Source: Oscillospiraceae bacterium (GTDB lineage: Bacteria; Bacillota_A; Clostridia; Oscillospirales; Ruminococcaceae). Taken from it: 6,241 nucleotides of DNA. Both the position numbers and the translations under genes were made by a program. The stretch spans positions 1 through 6,241 of the forward strand of contig JAFQAF010000003.1 of the NCBI GenBank assembly GCA_017400025.1, written 5' to 3'. Under the pieces are notes generated by a model. It ran no database searches. It was given only the letters and a program-made list of their open reading frames with translations, and was not told where the DNA came from. The stretch's first letter is position 1; every line of letters begins with the position of its first letter. Shown here in pieces: positions 1 through 6,228 of the stretch.

Positions 1-428
1 TGGCTGATATGTGTATGGATGTGGCGGATATATATTCCCACCGTGCAGAAAACGAAGGAAAAAGCGTTGTATATGAAGGTCCTGAACTGGTGTATGTAAT
101 GGCGGATGCATCTCTGATAGAAAGGGTAATGCACAATTTTGTTTCCAATGCCCTTATACACACTCCGCCTGAAACAGAAGTGAAAATATGTATCAATGTG
201 CTGGAAAACGGCAAGGTAAAGGTGAGTGTTATTGACTCCGGCGAAGGTATCAGCGAAGAGGACAAGCGTCACCTGTTTGATAAATACTACCGTTCCCGTA
301 AATCAAGGGGGAAACAGGGTACCGGTCTTGGTCTTGCCATAGTAAAAACCGTAATGGAAAATCACGGTTTTGAATACGGTGTAAACTCCGAAATAGGCAA
401 AGGCAGTGAATTCTGGTTTATAATGTAG
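1..428 (+). CDS. Sensor histidine kinase, C-terminal ATPase part (5' end cut off)
   Basis: This is the 3' part of a two-component sensor kinase gene. The frame stays open to the left edge, so the ATG at position 9 is an internal Met and not the start. Counting from that Met, the HATPase_c domain shows its boxes in order. The N box lies near residues 38-53 (ERVMHNFVSNALIHTP), with N43 and N47 in the ATP/Mg site. The G1 box is DSGEGI at 76-81, the F box LFDKYYR at 89-95, and the G2 box GTGLGLAI at 104-111. In this family the domain binds ATP and phosphorylates a His in the DHp domain, which lies outside the window together with any sensor and membrane segments. Stop TAG at 426-428. The cognate response regulator is not in the window and may lie upstream. 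The kinase class is certain; the signal sensed cannot be told. Confidence 0.95.
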   Translation, partial: ADMCMDVADIYSHRAENEGKSVVYEGPELVYVMADASLIERVMHNFVSNALIHTPPETEVKICINVLENGKVKVSVIDSGEGISEEDKRHLFDKYYRSRKSRGKQGTGLGLAIVKTVMENHGFEYGVNSEIGKGSEFWFIM

Positions 429-431
429 CAG

Positions 432-466
432 ATACCTCACTCTGACGTCTTTTCTGATGGAGGTAT
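432..466 (+). promoter_or_regulatory. Inverted repeat that could cover the RBS of the YcxB-like gene
   Basis: ATACCTC (432-438) is perfectly complementary to GAGGTAT (460-466), giving a 7-bp stem around a 21-nt loop. The right arm contains most of the GGAGG Shine-Dalgarno sequence (459-463) of the next gene. If it forms in the mRNA it would mask that RBS until ribosomes finishing the kinase gene (stop at 428) disturb it. The pairing is seen in the sequence; the regulatory role is inference, and a 7-bp match can arise by chance. Confidence 0.3.
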
Positions 467-469
467 ATG

Positions 470-997
470 ATGAGATTTACTTTTGAAACTGAGTGCAATC
501 ATAAAGCACTGACTATTATGGCAAAAGCCCTGCGCAGGACGGTGCGAAATAAAAAGAGCAGAAGAAGCCATATTATAGGCTGGCTTCTGGTTGTGCTGTC
601 AGTATTTCTTATATTCTTTACCGGTGAAAAAGGTGTTTTTGAATTCAGGAAGCTTATAAATGCACTGGTAGCAGCAGTGCTGGCTGTCACCCTTGTGTTT
701 GAAGACAGGATAAACGGCTGGTTTGCGGCAAAGCGTATGCTTAAAGGCACAGAAAAGGCCACAGCTGTATTTGATACTGAAAATCCTGTGTCATTCACAT
801 CACGGACAGAGGCAGGAATATCAGAGTTTTTCTATGACAGAATAAAGGCAGTTGCTGAAACAGAAGAATATTTTGTTTTTATACTCAGCCTGAATCATGC
901 ACAGATATATGACAAAAGCAGCCTGTCTGAAAAGCCGGAGGATTTCAGGAGATTTATAGAGGAAAAGACCGGCACAGAGATTATAACTGTAAAATAA
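470..997 (+). CDS. YcxB-like two-TM membrane protein, function unknown
   Basis: A protein of 175-176 aa. Two ATGs are adjacent at 467 and 470. The RBS GGAGG (459-463) lies 3 nt from the first and 6 nt from the second, so 470 is preferred. Numbered from 467, residues 1-35 are polar and then strongly basic (RRTVRNKKSRR, 23-33), suggesting a cytoplasmic N-terminus. Hydrophobic segments follow at about 36-51 and 62-79. The C-terminal half (about 95-176) is soluble and resembles the YcxB-like domain, with the pattern FFYDRIKAVAETEEYFVFIL near 121-140, then a residue run ending in a short helix, EDFRRFIEEKTG. The family has no established biochemical role. The gene lies about 40 nt after the histidine kinase and ends at a hairpin, so it probably shares the kinase transcript and may work in the same envelope response. 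Family assignment is from recalled motif shape only. Confidence 0.8.
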   Translation: MRFTFETECNHKALTIMAKALRRTVRNKKSRRSHIIGWLLVVLSVFLIFFTGEKGVFEFRKLINALVAAVLAVTLVFEDRINGWFAAKRMLKGTEKATAVFDTENPVSFTSRTEAGISEFFYDRIKAVAETEEYFVFILSLNHAQIYDKSSLSEKPEDFRRFIEEKTGTEIITVK

Positions 998-1004
998 TAA
1001 GATA

Positions 1005-1041
1005 AGCCCTTCTGCATTTCTGTAATATGCAGAAGGGCTTT
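1005..1041 (+). terminator. Intrinsic terminator after the YcxB-like gene
   Basis: AGCCCTTCTGCAT (1005-1017) pairs perfectly with ATGCAGAAGGGCT (1027-1039), giving a 13-bp stem with a 9-nt loop 8 nt after the stop codon. The T tail is short (TTTG), so release may be incomplete despite the strong stem. It separates the kinase/YcxB unit from the DUF1858 promoter region. Confidence 0.8.
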
Positions 1042-1072
1042 GTGCAGGCAGGAAAATGCATCTGTAGGGTAC

Positions 1073-1088
1073 TGTGATTTCTGTCACA
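1073..1088. promoter_or_regulatory. CRP/FNR-type operator palindrome (TGTGA-N6-TCACA)
   Basis: TGTGATTTCTGTCACA is an exact match to the TGTGA-N6-TCACA consensus known for E. coli CRP and B. subtilis Fnr. It is centred at 1080.5 and ends 6 nt before a -35-like element, about 50 nt upstream of the predicted transcription start. That position is neither the classical -41.5 nor -61.5 activator distance, so activation and repression both remain possible. The regulator is not in the window. The match is seen directly; binding is inferred. Confidence 0.6.
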
Positions 1089-1094
1089 AGAATA

Positions 1095-1123
1095 TTGCAT
1101 ATTTTCTACCTGTTTGGTATAAT
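1095..1123 (+). promoter_or_regulatory. SigA-type promoter with extended -10 for the DUF1858-trmK operon
   Basis: The -35-like TTGCAT (1095-1100) matches TTGACA at only 3 of 6 bases. After a 17-nt spacer comes a perfect TATAAT (1118-1123), preceded by an extended -10 TG at 1115-1116. Transcription would start near 1130, leaving a 5' leader of about 35 nt. A poor -35 with an ideal extended -10 and a palindrome just upstream suits a regulated promoter. Confidence 0.8.
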
Positions 1124-1165
1124 ACTATCGCAAAATAAAATAATTTGCAAAGGAGACTGAACATC

Positions 1166-1363
1166 ATGGTAGTAACAAGAAAAACAAATCTTGGCGAAAT
1201 TTTAGATACAGACCCAACAACAGCTGTATACTTTATGGAAATCGGTATGCATTGCCTGGGTTGCCCATCTGCAAGAGGCGAAAACATTGAACAGGCTTGC
1301 TGGGTTCACGGTGTGGACGCAGACGCTCTGGTTGAAAAACTGAACGCTCATTTCGGCAACTGA
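1166..1363 (+). CDS. DUF1858 (ScdA_N-like) CxxC protein
   Basis: A stand-alone DUF1858 domain of 65 aa. The start is ATG 1166, with AAAGGAGA at 1149-1156 (9-nt spacing). A longer reading from TTG 1145 would place the RBS inside the gene. The sequence runs from an N-terminal TNLGEILDTDP helix through the family hallmark GMHCLGCPSARGE, with a CxxC pair at C31 and C34, to a helix ending VDADALVEKLNAHF. The domain is related to the N-terminal part of ScdA/RIC iron-centre repair proteins and also occurs beside hybrid-cluster and other redox proteins. The Cys pair probably serves a redox or metal role, but the biochemical function is not established. It is the first gene after a promoter with a CRP/FNR-type site, and its TGA overlaps the ATG of trmK by one base, so the two are co-translated. 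Family call firm; function unknown. Confidence 0.9.
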   Translation: MVVTRKTNLGEILDTDPTTAVYFMEIGMHCLGCPSARGENIEQACWVHGVDADALVEKLNAHFGN

Positions 1364-2052
1364 TGAAAGATACAAATTTAGGCAGTCGTTTGTTGATGGC
1401 TGCCTCTTTTGTTGATAATGGCAGAACAGTGTGTGACGTTGGCTGTGACCACGGCAAACTGAGCCTTTATCTTGTGCAGAGAGGCAAGGCAGAACAGATT
1501 ATTGCCACAGATATAAATCCACAGCCACTGCAGAAGGCTGTAGACCTTTTCGCATCCCATGATTTGTCCCATACAGCCACATTCCTGCTGACAGACGGTC
1601 TGCAGGGGCTGGAAAATACAGAAGATATAACCCACGTTGTGATTGCAGGCCTGGGCGGCCACACAATTGCACAGGTTATAGACAATGCTCCGTTTATAAA
1701 AGAACAGAAGGTACAGCTGGTATTGCTGCCGGCCCAGAGCGGATATTTTGCAAGGAAATATCTGATGGAGCACGGCTTTGAAATCAGCTGCGAAAAAACT
1801 GTTTCCGAAAAAGGCAAATACTACAGCTGTATCAGCGCAGTGTACACCGGCCAGGTAAAAGAGCCGGATATATATGATATGTATATAGGCAGAAGCGATG
1901 CCTGCACAGACAGCAGCGCCGCCGGATATTTTGCAATGATACTGTCACAGCTGGAGAAAAAACAGAAAGGTTTTGAAATTGACACAGGCAGCGCAAGGGA
2001 AGACTATACAGTGGCCATTGAAAAAATTAAAAACCTTATAAACAGTATATAA
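1363..2052 (+). CDS. trmK: tRNA (adenine22-N1)-methyltransferase
   Basis: TrmK (YqfN) uses S-adenosylmethionine to methylate N1 of A22 in the tRNA D-loop region, in the cytosol. The 229-aa length matches the family. The N-terminal NLGSRLLMAASFV matches the usual 'L..RL...A..' opening, supporting ATG 1363. SAM-binding motif I is CDVGCDHGKLSLYL (24-37), followed by the acidic ATDIN (48-52) and LLTDGL (75-80). The second hallmark IAGLGG is at 94-99. The strand end after it reads LVLLPAQSG (119-127), where many homologues have LQP. Residues about 165-229 form the C-terminal helical, coiled-coil-like part. No Shine-Dalgarno is visible before the ATG; the TGATG overlap with the DUF1858 gene implies translational coupling. 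A terminator follows 5 nt after the stop. A close SAM-dependent methyltransferase with another target is unlikely. Confidence 0.93.
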   Translation: MKDTNLGSRLLMAASFVDNGRTVCDVGCDHGKLSLYLVQRGKAEQIIATDINPQPLQKAVDLFASHDLSHTATFLLTDGLQGLENTEDITHVVIAGLGGHTIAQVIDNAPFIKEQKVQLVLLPAQSGYFARKYLMEHGFEISCEKTVSEKGKYYSCISAVYTGQVKEPDIYDMYIGRSDACTDSSAAGYFAMILSQLEKKQKGFEIDTGSAREDYTVAIEKIKNLINSI

Positions 2053-2057
2053 CCCCG

Positions 2058-2082
2058 GGGACGATGTCCATCGTCCCTTTTT
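2058..2082 (+). terminator. Intrinsic terminator after trmK
   Basis: GGGACGAT (2058-2065) pairs with ATCGTCCC (2070-2077) around a GTCC loop, followed at once by five Ts (2078-2082). A GC-rich 8-bp stem and T tract 5 nt after the trmK stop make this a standard terminator. It divides trmK from nif3. Confidence 0.88.
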
Positions 2083-2085
2083 ATA

Positions 2086-2114
2086 TTGCTCATTTAATAA
2101 AAATATGATTTAAT
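2086..2114 (+). promoter_or_regulatory. Possible promoter for nif3-rqcH-GT operon
   Basis: In the AT-rich gap 2083-2148, TTGCTC (2086-2091, 3 of 6 to TTGACA) lies 17 nt before TTTAAT (2109-2114, 5 of 6 to TATAAT). This predicts a start near 2121 and a leader of about 28 nt before the ATG at 2149, with RBS AAGAAGG near 2133-2139. AT-rich DNA gives such matches easily, but a promoter is expected here because a terminator lies immediately upstream. Confidence 0.45.
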
Positions 2115-2148
2115 ATTAATATATTGTATAAAAAGAAGGTAAAAGATT

Positions 2149-2886
2149 ATGATTTCAGCCGGTCAGGTTTTTGATTTATTGAATAAGGAATTTCCTTTTG
2201 ATACACAGGAAAGCTGGGACAACAGCGGTCTGCTGATATACAGCGGTGCAGAAAGTGACAGCGTGCTGGTATGCCTGGATGTGACACAGCAGGTTGTGGA
2301 TGTTGCTGTGGAAACCGGTGCAAAAATCATAGTGTCACACCACCCGGTAATATTTTCCGGCCTGAAAGAAATCTATGCCGGAGATGTGGTGCACAGCCTT
2401 ATAAAAAATGATATCAGTGTTATCAGTGCACATACAAATTTTGACAAATACACCTGGGGCACCAGTTATGACATAGCGGAAAGACTGGGCCTTGAGATTG
2501 TGCCGGATGACAGCTTTGAATTTGGAATTATTGCAGAGGCAGAGGGCCTTTCTGTACAGGAACTGGGCTGGAAATGTAAATCCGCTTTCGGCAGTGCTTC
2601 TGTTACAATGCCTCACAACAGAATCAATACTGTTTTTATCTGTGCAGGCAGTGGCAGCGGTATGAAGGATGAAGTGATTGAAAGCGGTGCAGACTGTTTC
2701 CTGTGTGGCGAATGCAAATATCACGATGTCCTTGACCTTGCCGCCGAAGGTATAAGCGTGGTTATGCTGGGCCATGACAATTCCGAAAAATACAGCATAG
2801 AAACTATAGCAAACCTTATAAAAGATAATTTTGAAGATACAGATGTGCAGGTTTTCATTCCGGAAAGCCTGGTACAGACAATTTAG
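2149..2886 (+). CDS. Nif3-like dinuclear metal-centre protein (YqfO/YbgI family)
   Basis: A cytosolic Nif3/DUF34 family protein, often labelled 'GTP cyclohydrolase 1 type 2'. The true substrate of the family is not settled. At 245 aa it is the compact form, like E. coli YbgI, without the roughly 120-residue middle insertion of B. subtilis YqfO (about 370 aa). The metal ligands expected for the family are all present: H64 and H65 in SHHPVIF, H95 and D99 in AHTNFD, and H209 and E213 in GHDNSE. The N-terminal WDNSGLLI (23-30) and the GECKYHD segment (187-193) are also typical. RBS AAGAAGG lies about 9 nt before the ATG. The gene follows trmK, the usual Firmicutes neighbour, but behind a terminator. 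Its TAG stop is part of the RBS of rqcH, so the two are co-transcribed. Fold and metal site are secure; the reaction is not. Confidence 0.93.
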   Translation: MISAGQVFDLLNKEFPFDTQESWDNSGLLIYSGAESDSVLVCLDVTQQVVDVAVETGAKIIVSHHPVIFSGLKEIYAGDVVHSLIKNDISVISAHTNFDKYTWGTSYDIAERLGLEIVPDDSFEFGIIAEAEGLSVQELGWKCKSAFGSASVTMPHNRINTVFICAGSGSGMKDEVIESGADCFLCGECKYHDVLDLAAEGISVVMLGHDNSEKYSIETIANLIKDNFEDTDVQVFIPESLVQTI

Positions 2887-2895
2887 GAGATATAA

Positions 2896-4638
2896 ATGGC
2901 ATTAGATGCAATTACACTTTCACTGCTTGCCGGTGAACTGGATGAAAAACTGCAGGGCAGCAGAATAGACAAAATTCATCAGCCTTCAAAGGATGAGATT
3001 GTATTCCACCTGCGCAGAAGGGACGGCAATATCAAGCTGCTGCTTTCTGCCCGCAGCGGTTCTGCACGTCTGTGCATTACAGAAGAAACTTTTGAAAACC
3101 CGCAGACACCGCCTTCTTTCTGTATGCTTATGAGAAAGTACCTGTCCGGGGCACGTTTTGTGTCTTGTGCCAGTGTTGAAGGCGAAAGAATCATAATGCT
3201 CTCTTTCACTGCCACCAGCGAAATGGGGGATACAGTCAATATAGATATTGCCGCAGAGCTTATGGGCCGTTATGCAAACCTTGTAATCATAAACGGTGAC
3301 GGCAGGATAATAGACGCCATGAAGCGTGTGGACGCAGATGCTTCCGCAGTGCGCCAGCTTCTGCCGGGTCTTATGTACAAACTCCCGCCAAACAGAGACA
3401 ACCCCAAGTTCATCAGCGAAACAAAGGCTGTTATCGAAAAGGCTTTTTCATACAACGGCCCGGTAAACCAGGCATTTCTCCGCTGCAGCCAGGGCATGGG
3501 CCCGGTTATAGCCAGGGAAATAGAATATCTGGCAGGCACCGGGGATTTCTATGCGGACAAGCTGACTGAAGCACAGGAAGCTGCTGTGGTTTCAGCTGTA
3601 AACACTGTCATAAACTATTACAGCAATCCACAGTTTACAATTGTGTATAACCGGCAGGGAAACCCAAGCGAATTCAGCTTTATGCCGCTTACACAGTATG
3701 AAGGACTGACTTTCAAAGGGTTTGACAGCCTTAATCAGCTGCTGGACGAATACTACAGCGAAAAGGACAAGGCTGAAAGACTGAGACAGAAAGGCAAGGA
3801 CCTGCACAAACTGGTACAGAACCTTGTGGACAGAACGGTAAGAAAACAGATTGCCCGTAAGGAAGAACTGGCACAGAGTACAGACAATGAAAAATTCCGC
3901 ATTTATGGCGAACTGCTTACTGCAAACCTCTGGCAGCTGGAAAAGGGCATGAAAAAAGTGGAAGTGCTCAATTACTATGACAACTCCAATGTTACAATAC
4001 CTCTGGACCCAAAACTTTCCGGCAATCAGAACGCCCAGAAATATTATAAGGAATATAAAAGAAAGCAGACAGCGGTTAAAATGCTGACACTGCTTATCTC
4101 CCAGGGGGAGATTGAACTGGAATACCTGCAGAGCGTGGCTTACTCTGTAAGCAATGCGCAGAACGAAAAAGAATTGATGGCCATCCGCAGTGAGCTTCAC
4201 GATGCAGGCTATCTCAGATATTACAAAAACAGGGAAAAGAAGCAGAAACCTCAGGATTTTATCAGATACACATCTTCAGACGGCTTCCTCATCCTTGTGG
4301 GCAGAAACAACCTGCAGAATGACCGCCTTACAATGAAAACTGCCAGAGGCAAGGATATGTGGTTCCATACAAAAAATGCTCCGGGCAGCCACGTTGTTGT
4401 AATGAGCGAAGGCAGGGATATTCCTCTGCCAACACAGAACGAAGCGGCAATGCTGGCAGTATATCATTCCAGCCAGAAAGGCAGCCCGAAGGTGGAAGTG
4501 GACTATACCTTTGTACGCAACATAAGAAAAACCAACGACCTGAAACCGGGTATGGTTATTTATGATATATACGAATCCGCCCCGGTAACTGTGGACAATG
4601 CAGTTATTGAAAGACTGAAGGAAACAGAGGTGAAATAG
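2896..4638 (+). CDS. rqcH: RqcH, ribosome quality control NFACT-family protein
   Basis: RqcH binds 50S subunits carrying stalled peptidyl-tRNA and, with RqcP, recruits tRNA-Ala to add C-terminal alanine tails that mark the chain for degradation. Older annotations call it fibronectin-binding protein FbpA. The 580-aa length is normal. Residues 1 to about 165 form NFACT-N, with D4 (MALDAI), RIDKIHQP at 23-30, FCMLMRKYL at 75-83, E97-R98, and MGRYANLVI at 123-131. A helix-hairpin-helix segment (about 170-260) is followed by the charged coiled-coil middle region (about 280-440). The C-terminal NFACT-R domain (about 454-565) has GRNNLQND, DMWFHTK (D487, W489, H491), PGSHVVV and VDYTFV. At 97-98 the usual Asp-Arg is Glu-Arg. 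The RBS TAGGAGA (2884-2890) overlaps the nif3 stop. All domains appear intact, so it should be functional. Confidence 0.95.
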   Translation: MALDAITLSLLAGELDEKLQGSRIDKIHQPSKDEIVFHLRRRDGNIKLLLSARSGSARLCITEETFENPQTPPSFCMLMRKYLSGARFVSCASVEGERIIMLSFTATSEMGDTVNIDIAAELMGRYANLVIINGDGRIIDAMKRVDADASAVRQLLPGLMYKLPPNRDNPKFISETKAVIEKAFSYNGPVNQAFLRCSQGMGPVIAREIEYLAGTGDFYADKLTEAQEAAVVSAVNTVINYYSNPQFTIVYNRQGNPSEFSFMPLTQYEGLTFKGFDSLNQLLDEYYSEKDKAERLRQKGKDLHKLVQNLVDRTVRKQIARKEELAQSTDNEKFRIYGELLTANLWQLEKGMKKVEVLNYYDNSNVTIPLDPKLSGNQNAQKYYKEYKRKQTAVKMLTLLISQGEIELEYLQSVAYSVSNAQNEKELMAIRSELHDAGYLRYYKNREKKQKPQDFIRYTSSDGFLILVGRNNLQNDRLTMKTARGKDMWFHTKNAPGSHVVVMSEGRDIPLPTQNEAAMLAVYHSSQKGSPKVEVDYTFVRNIRKTNDLKPGMVIYDIYESAPVTVDNAVIERLKETEVK

Positions 4639-4639
4639 G

Positions 4640-6208
4640 ATGAAGAAACTGTCTTTATTTCTTACAAAATGCTTTTATGTGATGTTTCTCGTTTTTCCTC
4701 TGGGCTTCGGAGTCTGTGCATCCGGATGGGTTACAATAAATGCCCTGATGGGGAAAAACATTGTAAACAGCGGGTATTTCCGGGATATAGGGTTTCAGAA
4801 TCCGGTACTGTGTACAGTTATAGCTGTGGCTTTGCTGGCAGGGCTGTATGTCCTGACTTTCAGATATGGCGGAAAGCTGTTTGAAAAACATTTTGCAATT
4901 GCACCTGCACTTGGCTTTGTGCTTGCGCTTATTCCAAGGCTTACACTGTTCTTTGCTTTCCGTTCAGTGATGACACCGTATTCAGACGGCCGGTATGCCT
5001 GGTACGGGGCACAGGGTACAGCACCGGAAAGACTGGCTGTAAAAGTGCTTCAGAATGGCTGGAACAACTTTACAGGTCTGCTGCGTTACCTTATTACAAA
5101 CTTCAATATAGAATACACCACATTCATGTTTTTTGTATTCGTGGCAGATGCGCTTATTGCCGTGGCAGTTTATTTTATAGCTATTGAAATTATACAGGAC
5201 AGACGTGCAGGCTTTATTGCGGCAGCTCTGTATGCCCTTAATCCAAGTATACTGGCAAGGGAATTCTATATGTCCCCGGACATTATAGCCCAGCTGGGAG
5301 TTGCAGTGGCTGTTCTGCTGCTTATAAAGATGTTCAGGGAAAAGAAAAATCTGAACATTGTTCTTTACGCGCTTCTGGCAGGCTGTTCTGCAGGCCTGGC
5401 AAACGGCTTCAAGTCTGTTGCCCGGGTTCTTGTGGTTGCAGTGTTTATAGTGGCAGTGATAAAACTAATGCGGGACGGAATCACAGTAAAAAGGATTGTG
5501 CCACTTTTGCTGGCTTTCGTTGTTTTTACCGCTATGTCCCTTGGAATAAATAAAGTGGGGCTTAAATGCTCCTCATATGTTCTTGGCACAGAATGCCGGG
5601 ACCTTAACACCTGGCATTTTATAAACGTAGGCCTCAATCCTTACGGCGGCGGTCTTGTATCCCACGGGGAAGGGCATTATTATAATCATCTGATTACTGC
5701 AGGTGTGGACCCGGATGAAGCCCGAGGTCTGCTGTTTGAAAAGCTTGCCAAAGACTGGTCAGAGGCAGATATAACTGTTGCCGAATTTGCATACGGAAAA
5801 GCACGAACAGCCTGGAGAAATGACATACGGAATTTTTCAAAACAGATGTTCAACAGTGTTGAAAGGGAAAATATGAATCAGCTGCAGCAGAATACCTGGC
5901 AGCTTATGCTGGCCACAACACCTATGCTGTCACAGCTGTGGCACACAGTTACAATGCTGCTGGCACTGGCGGGGACTTTACATATTTTCATAAAACGTCT
6001 TGAAAACAGCGGTGCGTTCCTTATAAGCCTTCATACATTCGGCTTTGCCCTTATGCTGCTGATTTCAGAGGTGCAGGCCAGATACAAATCAAATATCATA
6101 CATCTGATAGCTGTGCTGGCTGCCATAGGCCTGTGGCGGATATACACCAGGAAAAACAGTACAGATGCTGTGGACACAGATACAGAAAAAGAAAAGGTAA
6201 GAAGCTGA
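4640..6208 (+). CDS. Multi-TM GT-C-type glycosyltransferase-like membrane protein
   Basis: A 522-aa integral membrane protein with about 11-12 hydrophobic segments: near 11-35, 55-73, 87-108, 160-184, 188-203, 213-231, 238-255, 261-275, 285-303, then 434-451, 458-477 and 485-501. A hydrophilic region of about 130 residues (304-433) contains two Cys (C310, C319). The layout resembles GT-C enzymes (PMT/ArnT/RgtA-like), which transfer sugars from polyprenyl-phosphate carriers outside the membrane. It has an acidic residue in the first large loop (PYSDGRYA, D116), the RRAGFIAAALYALNPSIL...SPD pattern (188-214), and a late SEVQARYK (477-483), where such enzymes often carry an E-x-x-x-R-Y motif. 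Donor and acceptor cannot be told. ATG 4640 lies 1 nt after the rqcH stop, with RBS GAGGTG (4627-4632) inside rqcH, so it is the last gene of that operon. A flippase or polymerase is the main alternative. Confidence 0.72.
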   Translation: MKKLSLFLTKCFYVMFLVFPLGFGVCASGWVTINALMGKNIVNSGYFRDIGFQNPVLCTVIAVALLAGLYVLTFRYGGKLFEKHFAIAPALGFVLALIPRLTLFFAFRSVMTPYSDGRYAWYGAQGTAPERLAVKVLQNGWNNFTGLLRYLITNFNIEYTTFMFFVFVADALIAVAVYFIAIEIIQDRRAGFIAAALYALNPSILAREFYMSPDIIAQLGVAVAVLLLIKMFREKKNLNIVLYALLAGCSAGLANGFKSVARVLVVAVFIVAVIKLMRDGITVKRIVPLLLAFVVFTAMSLGINKVGLKCSSYVLGTECRDLNTWHFINVGLNPYGGGLVSHGEGHYYNHLITAGVDPDEARGLLFEKLAKDWSEADITVAEFAYGKARTAWRNDIRNFSKQMFNSVERENMNQLQQNTWQLMLATTPMLSQLWHTVTMLLALAGTLHIFIKRLENSGAFLISLHTFGFALMLLISEVQARYKSNIIHLIAVLAAIGLWRIYTRKNSTDAVDTDTEKEKVRS

Positions 6209-6228
6209 CAAAGCTTCTTATTTTTTTT
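6198..6228 (+). terminator. Intrinsic terminator overlapping the GT gene stop codon
   Basis: TAAGAAGCT (6198-6206) pairs with AGCTTCTTA (6212-6220) around a GACAA loop, followed by eight Ts (6221-6228). The TGA stop (6206-6208) sits at the top of the hairpin, so the last codons of the gene form the left arm. It closes the nif3-rqcH-GT operon. Confidence 0.92.

Noticed and set aside
1073..1088. TGTGA/TCACA inverted repeat read as a terminator or RNA hairpin
   Set aside because: The stem is only 5 bp, has no T tract, and lies upstream of the predicted transcription start, so a DNA operator is the better reading.
1130..1148. Small hairpin GCAAA...TTTGC in the DUF1858 leader
   Set aside because: Only 5 bp with an AT-rich loop; too weak to propose as a riboswitch or thermometer, though it sits right before the RBS.
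1145..1165. TTG start at 1145 for the DUF1858 gene
   Set aside because: It would put the AAAGGAG ribosome binding site inside the gene and add seven residues not typical of the family; ATG 1166 has proper RBS spacing.
1084..1287. Minus-strand open frame across the regulatory gap and DUF1858
   Set aside because: It overlaps a promoter, an operator-like site and a well-recognised plus-strand gene, and its product looks like nothing known.
2125..2132. TG-TATAAA as an alternative -10 for nif3
   Set aside because: Transcription would start about 2138, at or inside the RBS (2133-2139), so the upstream TTTAAT at 2109 is more plausible.
3592..4200. Long minus-strand open frame of about 200 codons inside rqcH
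   Set aside because: It lies antisense to the coiled-coil region of an intact rqcH, has no RBS or recognisable domain, and reflects codon use of the true gene.
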